Source: Alkalicaulis satelles (lineage in GTDB: Bacteria > Pseudomonadota > Alphaproteobacteria > Caulobacterales > Maricaulaceae). Taken from it: a DNA stretch of 64,000 bases. Below, one piece after another: positions 18,470 to 25,844 of this stretch (positions are counted from its first letter, which is position 1; every line of letters starts with the position of its first letter). The stretch spans positions 201,001-265,000 of the forward strand of contig NZ_VWOJ01000002.1 in assembly GCF_008630495.1 (NCBI RefSeq), read 5' to 3'. The position numbers were made by a program, and so were the translations under genes. The notes below the pieces were generated by a model, which saw only the letters and a list, made by a program, of their open reading frames with translations, was not told where the DNA came from and made no database searches.

Positions 18470-19401
18470 GCGATCCCTCTTTCAGCGCGCAGGCGGCGCT
18501 GCCCGCCTGGCTCGATCATCTGTCGGGCGAGCGCCGGCTGGCCGCGCGCACGCTGGACGCCTATGGCCGCGACGTGGCGGGCCTTCTTGAATTTCTCGGC
18601 GGCCATCTGGGCGGTCCGGTGACGCTGGGCGCGCTGGCTGGACTGGAAGCCGCCGACTGGCGGGCCTGGCTCGCCGCGCGGCGGCGCGAGGGCTGCGGCG
18701 TGCGCACGCTCCAGCGCGGCCTGTCTGCAGCGCGCAGCTTCTTTCATTACGCCAGGCGGCGCTGGGGGCTGGACAATCCCGCCCTGCATCTGGTGGAGGC
18801 GCCCAAGGCGCCCCGGCGCATGCCCCGCCCGGTGAGCGAGAGCGCGGCGCGCGCCCTGATCGGCGCGCCCGGCGAGAGCGATGCCCCCGCCTGGATCGCC
18901 GCGCGCGATACCGCGATCCTGTCGCTGCTCTATGGCTGCGGATTGCGCATTTCCGAAGCGCTGGCCCTGACCGGCGCGGAACATCCCCTGCCGCGCACTT
19001 TGCGGGTCGCCGGCAAGGGCGGGCGCATGCGCATCGTGCCGGTGCTCGATCAGGTCCGTGACGCGGTTACGGCCTATGCGGCGCTTTGCCCCTACCCGCT
19101 GGCGCGTGATGAGGCGCTGTTTCGCGCCGTGCGCGGCGGGGCGCTGGGTCCGCGCGCGGTGCAGACCGCCATGGAGACGCTGCGCGCGCGCCTGGGCCTG
19201 CCGTCCAGCGCCACGCCCCACGCCCTGCGCCACGCCTTCGCCACCCATCTTCTGGCCCATGGCGGGGATTTGCGCGCCATCCAGGACCTGTTGGGCCACG
19301 CCTCGCTGTCGACCACCCAGATTTATGCCGATGTGGACGCCGGCGCGCTGATGCGCGTGCACGCCAGCGCCCATCCGCGCGCGCGCAAGCGCTCCGCCTG
19401 A
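18454..19401 (+). CDS. xerC: Tyrosine recombinase XerC
   Basis: XerC with XerD resolves chromosome dimers at dif. The 315-residue product has an N-terminal SAM-like core-binding domain (about 12-110). The catalytic domain shows the full set: R165 (GCGLRISEAL), K188 (GKGGRMR), H256 and R259 (HALRHAFATH), H282 (LLGHASLSTTQ) and Tyr291. The start overlaps the DUF484 gene, which fits the conserved DUF484-xerC pair. XerD is the main alternative, but the neighbour favours XerC. It is not associated with a mobile element. Confidence 0.92.
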   Translation: MAGGLSDPSFSAQAALPAWLDHLSGERRLAARTLDAYGRDVAGLLEFLGGHLGGPVTLGALAGLEAADWRAWLAARRREGCGVRTLQRGLSAARSFFHYARRRWGLDNPALHLVEAPKAPRRMPRPVSESAARALIGAPGESDAPAWIAARDTAILSLLYGCGLRISEALALTGAEHPLPRTLRVAGKGGRMRIVPVLDQVRDAVTAYAALCPYPLARDEALFRAVRGGALGPRAVQTAMETLRARLGLPSSATPHALRHAFATHLLAHGGDLRAIQDLLGHASLSTTQIYADVDAGALMRVHASAHPRARKRSA

Positions 19402-19411
19402 GAGGCGCAAA

Positions 19412-19437
19412 CGCCCGCAGCCGTGAGGCTGCGGGCG
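19412..19437. terminator. Hairpin between xerC and a convergent small gene
   Basis: CGCCCGCAGCC and GGCTGCGGGCG form a perfect 11-bp stem around GTGA. On the plus strand no T-run follows; on the minus strand TTTGCG follows. It is best read as a weak bidirectional terminator. Confidence 0.6.
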
Positions 19438-19469
19438 CGGGCGTGTTCAGCGTCTGTCTGTAAAGACCT

Positions 19470-19682
19470 TCAGCGCGTTTCCCAATACGGCCGGCGGGCC
19501 GTCAGGTTCAGCGACAGCGGATCGGGGCGGGAGACATGGCCGGAGAAGGCCAGAACCGCCACGGTCGCAACCATGCCGGCCAGCGCAAGCAGCCCCGTGA
19601 CCTCACCGGTCAGGAAGCGCGGCGCAATGGCGGCGAAGGCCAGCCAGGCGCCGATCAGAAGGATAGCAGTGATACGCGGCAT
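19470..19682 (-). CDS. Small two-helix membrane protein
   Basis: A 70-residue protein I do not recognise. Two hydrophobic segments (about residues 3-21 and 27-47) are followed by a polar tail ending SLNLTARRPYWETR. The ATG at 19682 is preferred because GGAGG lies 7 nt upstream; the ATG four codons earlier overlaps that site. It is convergent with xerC and precedes the repeat-rich gap. Function unknown. Confidence 0.6.
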   Translation of the reverse strand: MPRITAILLIGAWLAFAAIAPRFLTGEVTGLLALAGMVATVAVLAFSGHVSRPDPLSLNLTARRPYWETR

Positions 19683-19988
19683 GACACCCTCCATGGGCTG
19701 GCTTTTGATGTCATCAAAGTGTCACCGCGTGAGGCGCTTGTCAAATTTTTTTGCAGTATACGGAAATTTGATTTTCGCCCTGCATGGCCGGACTTGCCTT
19801 GCCATAAAGGCGATCCGGGACTGCTGCGCTTGCGAATAAATCTTTCATAAAGACCGTTATAACGCGCCGCGCCTGATGACGCTATATGCTGTAAAAGGAC
19901 CGTATACTGCACAATATATGGGGTCCCGAGAGGCGCTTTTCGGGGTAGGGCGGGGTGAGAGAGGGGGGGGGCTAAGTGATCTCCCGCG

Positions 19989-20143
19989 CCCCCTCACCTT
20001 TATCCTCTCCCCCATGGTCATGGGGGAGAGGGGGCATATACGCCGCGCTTTATCCTTTGGGCTTGGGATCAAGCATTTCCGAAAAGACCGTAGCGTCAAA
20101 GCCCCCTCTCCCCTCCCTGAGGGGAGAGGATAAAGGTGAGGGG
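19989..20143. repeat. 155-bp element with 23-bp inverted ends and internal hairpins
   Basis: The segment at 19990-20012 (C-rich, with TCACCTTTATCCTCT in it) is the perfect reverse complement of 20121-20143. Each end also forms its own hairpin. 20004-20016 pairs with 20019-20031 over 13 bp with a GT loop. 20105-20115 pairs with 20119-20129 over 11 bp. The layout is like a REP pair or a miniature inverted-repeat element. No transposase is present. Confidence 0.75.
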
Positions 20144-20184
20144 TGCGGCGCCGACGTCTGAAGATTTGCCCGGAATCCCCTCAT

Positions 20185-20214
20185 GCGTTTTCCCGGCGCA
20201 CGCCGGGGAAACGC
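20185..20214. repeat. REP-like hairpin
   Basis: GCGTTTTCCCGGCG pairs with CGCCGGGGAAACGC over 14 bp (one T-G wobble) with a 2-nt loop. It is a palindromic unit of the kind found scattered between genes in Alphaproteobacteria. Confidence 0.65.
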
Positions 20215-20253
20215 GGGTGGAGAGGTTTGGGTTCAGATGCCACAACACTGCTT

Positions 20254-20281
20254 TCCCGGCCGAGCGCAGCGAGAGCCGGGA
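20254..20281. repeat. REP-like inverted repeat
   Basis: TCCCGGC and GCCGGGA flank CGAGCGCAGCGAGA. The whole unit (CCCGGCCGAGCGCAGCGAGA...) resembles a repeat I recall from several alphaproteobacterial genomes. Confidence 0.6.
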
Positions 20282-20336
20282 CCCATCCACCGGTCATCGG
20301 CTGCCGCTGTAGCGGATGGAAGCTATGGGGGATGGA

Positions 20337-20366
20337 TCCCGGATAGCCGCTTCACGGCTTCCGGGA
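20337..20366. repeat. REP-like nested hairpin
   Basis: TCCCGGA (20337-20343) pairs with TCCGGGA (20360-20366), and inside it AGCCG (20345-20349) pairs with CGGCT (20355-20359). It forms an outward partner to the unit at 20254-20281; CCATCC/GGATGG between them also pair. Confidence 0.65.
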
Positions 20367-20491
20367 AGGCAGGCTTGGTGATGGGGGCCTGTCCGGAACG
20401 GTGAAAGGCCCCGTTATCCGCCCCTGCCCCGAGCGGCGGTATGCTCCGTCCGCCATGACACATCATGAAACTAGGAACCGGAAGCGTCAGA

Positions 20492-20515
20492 CCGCCCTGC
20501 AAGCAGACAGGGCGG
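20492..20515. repeat. 8-bp hairpin in the gene-free region
   Basis: CCGCCCTG and CAGGGCGG flank CAAGCAGA. No T-run follows on either strand. It could belong to an unannotated small RNA, but nothing else supports that. Confidence 0.35.
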
Positions 20516-20604
20516 AAGCGGAAGGAGGGTGGTGATAATAATGATAAGAGACGTCTGCGGCCGTATGTCGCGAAAATTCTCACACGCCCGCGCTCGAACC
20601 GCGA

Positions 20605-21477
20605 TCAGCCGGCCTGAACCCCGGCCATCACATCCACCCGGTCGGTGATGATGCCGTCCACGCCGCGCGCCATCAGACCCTCCATCTCGGCCGGGTCATT
20701 GATGGTCCACACCTGCACCAAGAGGCCGCGGGCATGGGCCGCCTCGATCAGGCGCGGGTGGGTGACGTCCAACCCCGAAGCGCGCGGCGGAATCTGCAGG
20801 GCGTGGGCGCGCGTCGGGTGCAGATCGGCCACGCCCGCACGCGCCGCGATGTAGAAGCTCAGCGCCTCGTTGGAGGCCATGCCGGTGGCCACCTCCGGGC
20901 AGGCTTCGCGGAAATGGGCCATGGCGTTGTCGTGAAACGAGCCCACCATGACGCGATCGGCCATGCCCGCCTCGCGGATGGTCTGGCACATGGCCAGCGC
21001 CGCCTCTTGCGTGTCCGGCTTGATCTCGGCGATCCAGCGCATGTCGCGGTGTGCATCAAACGCCTCGGCCAGGGTCGGAACCCGCACGCCCTGGCGCATG
21101 AAGCGGTCCGGGTCCTCGCCCGCATAGCCGAAGGCCGCGTCCAGCCGGACGATCTGCTCCAGCGTCAGCTCCGAGACCAGGCCCGAGCCATTGGTGGTGC
21201 GGTCCACCGTATCGTCATGCATCAGCACCAACACGCCGTCGGCGGTCATCTGGGTGTCCACCTCCAGCACGTCTGCGCCGTCCTCCACCGCCTGGGCGAG
21301 GGCTTCGAGCGTATTGGCCGGCGCACGCTTCAGCCCGCCGGCATGGGCGATGCGCTCGGCCCGGTCGGTCACGCGCGCCTCCAGCCAGGCATGACTGACA
21401 GGCCCCGGTCCTGGCCAGAACGCCGCGCCGGTCCAGACAAGCGCGATCAGGGCGATGAGGATGAGGACGAAACGCAT
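20605..21477 (-). CDS. Glycerophosphodiester phosphodiesterase family protein
   Basis: A 290-residue GDPD. An N-terminal hydrophobic segment (residues 1-21) acts as signal or anchor. The TIM-barrel then starts with ERIAHAGGLKRAPANTLEAL, the GDPD HRGG...PENT block with Ala replacing Arg of HRG. EVDTQMTADGVLVLMHDDTVDRTTNG carries the metal-binding Glu/Asp and second catalytic His. The C-terminal VQVWTINDPAEM and GVDGIITDRVD are typical. It would hydrolyse glycerophosphodiesters outside the cytoplasm to release glycerol-3-phosphate. It is divergent from the fatty-acid-hydroxylase operon. Confidence 0.9.
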   Translation of the reverse strand: MRFVLILIALIALVWTGAAFWPGPGPVSHAWLEARVTDRAERIAHAGGLKRAPANTLEALAQAVEDGADVLEVDTQMTADGVLVLMHDDTVDRTTNGSGLVSELTLEQIVRLDAAFGYAGEDPDRFMRQGVRVPTLAEAFDAHRDMRWIAEIKPDTQEAALAMCQTIREAGMADRVMVGSFHDNAMAHFREACPEVATGMASNEALSFYIAARAGVADLHPTRAHALQIPPRASGLDVTHPRLIEAAHARGLLVQVWTINDPAEMEGLMARGVDGIITDRVDVMAGVQAG

Positions 21478-21581
21478 GTCAGGCTCCTGCAGGCGGCTAT
21501 GGGTTCAGTCTGTTGTATGACCCTTCGTTTTGACAAGCCCGTGACAGGCGCGCCTATGGCGCCGGGGCTTGCGCTGATTGA

Positions 21582-21596
21582 GTGAACGGCGTTCAA
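21582..21596. promoter_or_regulatory. Palindromic operator, copy 1 (TGAACGGCGTTCA)
   Basis: A perfect 13-bp palindrome at 21583-21595, 10 nt before the start of the operon at 21606. The same 13 bases recur at 23077-23089 before the diiron gene. The form (TGAAC...GTTCA) suits a TetR-family dimer. Confidence 0.65.
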
Positions 21597-21605
21597 TCGC
21601 GTCCC

Positions 21606-22073
21606 ATGAACGAGCTGCTCACCTTGCTCCTGATCCTGTTCGGGTCCGCCCTGGCCGTCGGCCTTGTGGTGGCGCTCAACGCCGTTCTGGGCGGCTGGAC
21701 GCCCAGCGCGCTGGACAGCCCCGAAGCGGCCGCCCAGGCGCTGGAGCGCGATGTGCTGGGCTTCAGAGCCGGACAACAGGCCGTCGCCTGCACCGGTCAG
21801 CGCGCCGCGCTGGTCATGGAGGCCAATGGCGCGCGCCTGGGGCTGGCGCTGGCCAGCGGGGCGAGCCTGGTATGCCGCGCGCTTTGGCCCGGCGAGGTGC
21901 GCGGGGCGCAGGCGCAGGGCCGCGAACTTGTGATATCACTCGACGACTTCACCCTGCCGCGCGCCCGCCTGACCCTGGCGAGCGCACAGCAAGCGCAGGA
22001 CTGGGCCGGGCGCATCACAGCCTTCGCTGAGGCCGCGCCGGCCGGAAAGACCGCCAAGGACGCCACCACATGA
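21606..22073 (+). CDS. Membrane-anchored hypothetical protein
   Basis: A 155-residue protein I do not recognise. One N-terminal transmembrane segment (residues 3-24, LLTLLLILFGSALAVGLVVAL) is followed by a soluble domain with predicted beta strands and two cysteines (VACTGQ, LVCRAL). A GTG-initiated frame begins inside the operator, so I use the ATG at 21606. Its end overlaps the fatty-acid-hydroxylase gene by 4 nt (ATGA), so the two are coupled and may work together. Confidence 0.75.
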   Translation: MNELLTLLLILFGSALAVGLVVALNAVLGGWTPSALDSPEAAAQALERDVLGFRAGQQAVACTGQRAALVMEANGARLGLALASGASLVCRALWPGEVRGAQAQGRELVISLDDFTLPRARLTLASAQQAQDWAGRITAFAEAAPAGKTAKDATT

Positions 22074-23029
22074 ACGCGCCTGACCTGCCTGATCCGATCC
22101 TTCTGGCCATCCCGGCCTTCGTGGCCCTGATCGTGGCCGAAATGATCTATGCGCGCATGACCGGGCGCGCCCGGTTCGAGCCGCGCGACAGCGCCGCCAG
22201 CCTGGTCATGGGACTGGGCAATACCGTCTCGGGCATCGTGCTGGGCGGGGTGGCGCTGGCCTGGTTCATCTTCGTGTCCCAGTTTGCGCTGTTCGATATC
22301 GGCTGGGCGCTATGGGCGTTTGTCCTGTGCTTCGTGCTGGACGATTTCGTCTATTACTGGAGCCACCGCTTCGCCCATACCGTGCGCTGGTGGTGGGCCG
22401 ATCATGTGGTTCATCATTCCAGCCAGCACTACAATCTGACCACCGCCCTGCGTCAGCCCTGGCTGAACCCGCTGACCTTCAAATTCATCTTCTTCGGCAC
22501 CTGGCTGGTGCTGATCGGCTTCCCGATTGCGATGGTGGCCTTCGTCGGCGCCCTCAATCTCGTCTACCAGTTCTGGATCCATACCGAGGCGGTCAAGCGC
22601 CTGCCCGCGCCGATTGAATACATCTTCAACACACCGTCCCATCACCGGGTCCATCACGCGGTCAATCCGCGCTATCTCGACCGCAATTACGCCGGCGTGT
22701 TCATCATCTGGGACCGCATGTTCGGCACGTTCGAGCCCGAGCGCGAGGACGAGCCGTGCCGCTACGGCATCGTGCGCCAGCTGGGCACGCACAACCCGCT
22801 CAAAATCTGCCTGCATGAATGGATCGGCATCGTGAAGGACGTGCGCTCGGCGCGCTCATTGCGCGAGGCGCTGGGCTATTGGCTCGGTCCGCCGGGCTGG
22901 TCGCCGGATGGCAGCCGGGACAGCTCGAAAATCCTCAAGGCGCGCTGGATGGAGCAGCAGCGTACGGCGCGTAGCGACAAGCCGGCTGAGTCCGCCTCCC
23001 TCCCGCCTGAAGCACGGCCGGCCGAGTAA
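22070..23029 (+). CDS. Sterol desaturase / fatty acid hydroxylase family protein
   Basis: A 319-residue membrane-bound diiron enzyme. About four hydrophobic segments (10-28, 48-70, 78-95, 135-168) are accompanied by the family histidine clusters: H99-RFA-H103, H112-VV-HH116 and HH-RV-HH at 191-196. These ligate the iron pair that hydroxylates or desaturates lipid chains. The C-terminal tail (about 250-319) is hydrophilic. It is translationally coupled to the upstream membrane protein and sits behind the palindromic operator. The substrate (sterol, carotenoid or fatty acid) cannot be told from sequence. Confidence 0.9.
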   Translation: MNAPDLPDPILLAIPAFVALIVAEMIYARMTGRARFEPRDSAASLVMGLGNTVSGIVLGGVALAWFIFVSQFALFDIGWALWAFVLCFVLDDFVYYWSHRFAHTVRWWWADHVVHHSSQHYNLTTALRQPWLNPLTFKFIFFGTWLVLIGFPIAMVAFVGALNLVYQFWIHTEAVKRLPAPIEYIFNTPSHHRVHHAVNPRYLDRNYAGVFIIWDRMFGTFEPEREDEPCRYGIVRQLGTHNPLKICLHEWIGIVKDVRSARSLREALGYWLGPPGWSPDGSRDSSKILKARWMEQQRTARSDKPAESASLPPEARPAE

Positions 23030-23075
23030 ATCGCCTCTGGACACATGCAGGCGCCTGACGCATGCTTGAGTGGAA

Positions 23076-23090
23076 GTGAACGGCGTTCAC
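23076..23090. promoter_or_regulatory. Palindromic operator, copy 2 (GTGAACGGCGTTCAC)
   Basis: A perfect 15-bp palindrome 102 nt upstream of the diiron gene at 23193. It is identical over 13 bp to the site at 21583-21595. Two exact copies 1.5 kb apart are unlikely by chance. Confidence 0.7.
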
Positions 23091-23192
23091 GCTCTGCAGG
23101 GAGCATGCAATCGCCTTCAGGCCGGACCGCCCGGCCCTTCCGGCGCGGCGACCGGCGTTCGAGGCATTCGGCCTGAGCAACGGGAGACGGCC

Positions 23193-24305
23193 ATGACGGC
23201 GCTGCGCGATCTCTACCCCATACCGGACATCGATTCACACTGGCATGTGCCCAACGAGTTCGAGTCCGTCTTCGACTGGCGCTTCGACGAGGGGCGCACC
23301 ACGCTCATGCACCTCTACCAGAAGGGTAAGGACATGCAGTGGGATGCGGTCAACCGCATCGACTGGAGCCTGGAGCTCGATCCGGAAAACCCCATGGAGA
23401 TGCCCGACGAGGCGGTGGCCATTTATGGCTCGGACATCTGGAATCGCATGACGCCGAAGGAAAAGGCCGAGATGCGCCGCCATGCCCAGTCGTGGAACAT
23501 TTCCCAGTTCCTGCAGGGCGAACAGGCCGCCCTGCTGGCCGCGTCCAAAATCGTGCAGTCCGTGCCTGACCTTGATTCCAAATTCTACGCCGCCACCCAG
23601 GTGATGGACGAGGCCCGCCATGTGGAGGCTTACCGCAAGCTGTCCGGCAAATTCGGCGTGTCCTATCCGATGACCGACTCGCTCATGGTGCTGGTCAATC
23701 AGGCTCTGTCCGACAGCCGCTGGGACGTGACCTATCTGGCCATGCAGGTGGTGATCGAGGGCCTGGCCCTGGCCGCGTTCGGCACCATTCGCGATCTGGC
23801 CCAGAACCCGCTGGCGCGCATGGTCAACGCCTATGTGATGGAGGACGAGGCGCGCCATGTGGCCTTTGGCCGGATTTCGCTGCGTGACTATTATCCCCAG
23901 CTCACCCAGAAAGAGCGTGACGAGCGCGAGGAGTTTCTGGTCGAGGCCTGCTATCTGATGCGCGATCGCATGACCCGCAGCCGCGAAGTCTATGACGTGC
24001 TCGGTCTTCCCGCCAAGGAATGCAGGGAATTCGCCGAGCAATCCGAGATCGTGAAGCTCTACCGCACCATGCTGTTCCAGCGCATCGTGCCGATCGTGAA
24101 AGATATCGGCCTGTGGGGACCGCGCATCCAGAAGGCCTACGCCGATATGGGCGTCATCCATTTCGCCGAGCTTGACCCCCAGGCGCTGCAGGAAGATGAC
24201 GAGCGCGTGGCGCGCGAGCTGGAAGAAACCCTCGATCCGGGCAAGGCGCGCCGGGAGTATATCGAGGCGGTGGCCGCCCATGGCGCAGCCGGTCACGCCG
24301 AGTAA
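23193..24305 (+). CDS. Ferritin-like diiron-carboxylate protein
   Basis: A 370-residue protein of the ferritin-like superfamily. Two equal half-sites are visible: E110 (LQGEQAALL) with E140 and H143 (DEARHVEAY), then E189 (VIEGLALAA) with E219 and H222 (EDEARHVAFG). Each half has a 30-residue spacing, which predicts a dinuclear iron site in a four-helix bundle as in AurF or R2-type oxidases. The reaction is unknown; a lipid-linked oxidation is plausible given the shared operator with the hydroxylase operon. GGGAG precedes the ATG; a strong terminator follows. Confidence 0.85.
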   Translation: MTALRDLYPIPDIDSHWHVPNEFESVFDWRFDEGRTTLMHLYQKGKDMQWDAVNRIDWSLELDPENPMEMPDEAVAIYGSDIWNRMTPKEKAEMRRHAQSWNISQFLQGEQAALLAASKIVQSVPDLDSKFYAATQVMDEARHVEAYRKLSGKFGVSYPMTDSLMVLVNQALSDSRWDVTYLAMQVVIEGLALAAFGTIRDLAQNPLARMVNAYVMEDEARHVAFGRISLRDYYPQLTQKERDEREEFLVEACYLMRDRMTRSREVYDVLGLPAKECREFAEQSEIVKLYRTMLFQRIVPIVKDIGLWGPRIQKAYADMGVIHFAELDPQALQEDDERVARELEETLDPGKARREYIEAVAAHGAAGHAE

Positions 24306-24344
24306 TTTTCCCCGTCGCTTCCCTCGCGATGTGCGGGAAAACCC

Positions 24345-24377
24345 TGCCGCCCTGCGCCCCTCGCAGGGCGGCATTTT
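24345..24377 (+). terminator. Rho-independent terminator of the diiron gene
   Basis: TGCCGCCCTGC and GCAGGGCGGCA form an 11-bp stem with a 7-nt loop, followed directly by TTTT. Confidence 0.85.
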
Positions 24378-24403
24378 CATGAGATCGTCCATGATCAGAC
24401 ACG

Positions 24404-24430
24404 CAAAACGCCCGCCGTTTCCGGCGGGCG
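24404..24430 (-). terminator. Rho-independent terminator of rpmB
   Basis: On the minus strand CGCCCGCCG, loop GAAA, CGGCGGGCG form a 9-bp stem followed by TTTTGCGT, 28 nt after the rpmB stop. Confidence 0.8.
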
Positions 24431-24458
24431 CTTGAACGCTGGAAACCAGTTGGCCTTA

Positions 24459-24746
24459 TCAGGCTGCGGTCTGGGCTTTTTTCAGCTCGCGCTTGATCTT
24501 CAGCGCGCCCGGCGACAGGTCCGCGTCGCGGGCCTTGAGCAGGAACGGGTCCAGCCCGCCAACATGGTCCACGCTGCGCAGGGCCTTGGCCGCAATGCGC
24601 AGGCGGAAGGCGCGGCCCAGCGTCTCGGACGCCAGCGTGACCTGGACCAGATTGGGCAGGAAGCGCCGCCTGGTCTTGTTGTTGGCGTGGGACACGTTGT
24701 TACCCGACATCGGGCCCGTGCCCGTAAGTTCGCAGCGCCGCGACAT
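24459..24746 (-). CDS. rpmB: 50S ribosomal protein L28
   Basis: A 95-residue L28. It shows the conserved N-terminus [29 protein letters not shown], split here as SRRCELTG and [11 protein letters not shown], and [24 protein letters not shown]. Length matches alphaproteobacterial L28, which is longer than the gamma version. The long upstream frame extension is not conserved; AAGGTGGA precedes the ATG at 24746. It ends in its own terminator and is divergent from a DUF3108 gene. Confidence 0.96.
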   Translation of the reverse strand: MSRRCELTGTGPMSGNNVSHANNKTRRRFLPNLVQVTLASETLGRAFRLRIAAKALRSVDHVGGLDPFLLKARDADLSPGALKIKRELKKAQTAA

Positions 24747-24956
24747 TGGCTTCCACCTTAAGCTGGTGCATGAATCCTTGAGCGCCGCCTGAAAGCCCTT
24801 ATCAGGCCGCCCGCAGCGCAAGAGCGGGCCATCTAACCGAGCCGTCATGCGCCGTCAAGACGCAGCCGCGCCGCCCGGCATTCATCTTGCAGCCATATTG
24901 GCGCCGGTTTCATACTGCACACGCACACACGCCGCCATACAGACAAGGCTGAATTC

Positions 24957-25757
24957 ATGCTCTTCCGCACCGCCATCGCCGCTTTCACCGCGACTGCCGC
25001 CCTTAGCGGGGCGCAAGCCGGTGCAGCCGCCCTGCCCGAGCAGATCCATGTGGAGTATTCCGGATCAGTGCTGGTGGCGGTGCCGGTGGCCAATATCACC
25101 ATCACCGCCTGGCTGCATGAGGACACCTATGCCGGCGCGGCCAATTTCCGCGCCGGGGGCCTGTTGCGCTGGTTCGACGACACCGACATCAACGCCACCA
25201 CCACCGGCTACCGGGACAATCCCGGCCGAGCCCTCAGCCCCTGGCGCTATGAGCACTTCAACCATGCCAGCGGCACCAACCGAACGGTGGGAATCGATTT
25301 CGAGGACGGACGCGCCGTGCCGGACGTCAACCCGCCCTTCGGCTCCATGGGCGAGCCGCCCGCCAGCGACGAGGAGCGCGAAGGCGCGCTGGATCCGGTC
25401 ACCGCCATGATCTCCATCATGCTCTCCCAGCCCCAGGGCGAACGTCCTTGCGAGGGCCGCATCCCTGTGTTCGACGGCAAGGCGCGCTACGATCTGCGCC
25501 TGGAGCGCGGCTCCATGGAACAGGTCAATGCCCGCGGCTATCGCGGCCAGGCCCTGCGCTGCCGCATCTTCCTGGAGCCGATCAGCGGCTATGACGAGGG
25601 GCGCAAGCCCACCGAGGAAGACACCGCCCGCCCGATCAATGTCTGGCTGGCCGATATGGAGGGCGCCTGGGTGCCGGTGCGCTTCCGCGCACGCACCCGC
25701 ATCGGCGACGCCACCATCACCGCCACGCGCGTCTATGCCGGCCCCATGGCGCAATAA
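24957..25757 (+). CDS. DUF3108 domain exported protein
   Basis: A 266-residue exported protein. The signal peptide (residues 1-24, ending in AGAAA) is followed by a mostly beta domain. Landmarks are HVEYSGSVLVAVPVANITI near the start, FDGKARYDLRLE in the middle, and VWLADMEGAWVPVRFRARTRIGDATI at the end, the usual DUF3108 closing block. DUF3108 proteins are periplasmic, probably lipid- or envelope-related, with no proven function. In Caulobacter relatives such a gene often lies beside rpmB, as here. Confidence 0.82.
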   Translation: MLFRTAIAAFTATAALSGAQAGAAALPEQIHVEYSGSVLVAVPVANITITAWLHEDTYAGAANFRAGGLLRWFDDTDINATTTGYRDNPGRALSPWRYEHFNHASGTNRTVGIDFEDGRAVPDVNPPFGSMGEPPASDEEREGALDPVTAMISIMLSQPQGERPCEGRIPVFDGKARYDLRLERGSMEQVNARGYRGQALRCRIFLEPISGYDEGRKPTEEDTARPINVWLADMEGAWVPVRFRARTRIGDATITATRVYAGPMAQ

Positions 25758-25844
25758 GCCGCTTGCAGGCGCCCGCACCCCTTAAATCGGGGCGGGCGGC
25801 GGCCTAGATTGGACGCTGGAGGGAGCGATTCCCCGGAGCGCGTC

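Larger units (their letters stand above)
19683..20604. other. 922-bp gene-free region with palindromic repeats
   Basis: No protein-coding frame here has a plausible start and family match. The first part (19741-19920) is AT-richer than its surroundings. The rest carries at least five palindromic units, listed separately. Short frames in it are interrupted by the hairpins and look spurious. Confidence 0.7.

Noticed and set aside
18454..19401. Tyrosine recombinase as a phage or integron integrase
   Set aside because: All features fit chromosomal XerC next to DUF484; no attachment sites, phage genes or tRNA target are seen.
19989..20366. A CRISPR-like array
   Set aside because: The repeats are inverted, of different kinds and not regularly spaced; no cas genes are in the window.
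20323..20583. An 86-codon minus-strand ORF in the repeat region
   Set aside because: It runs through a hairpin, has no ribosome-binding site and no family resemblance.
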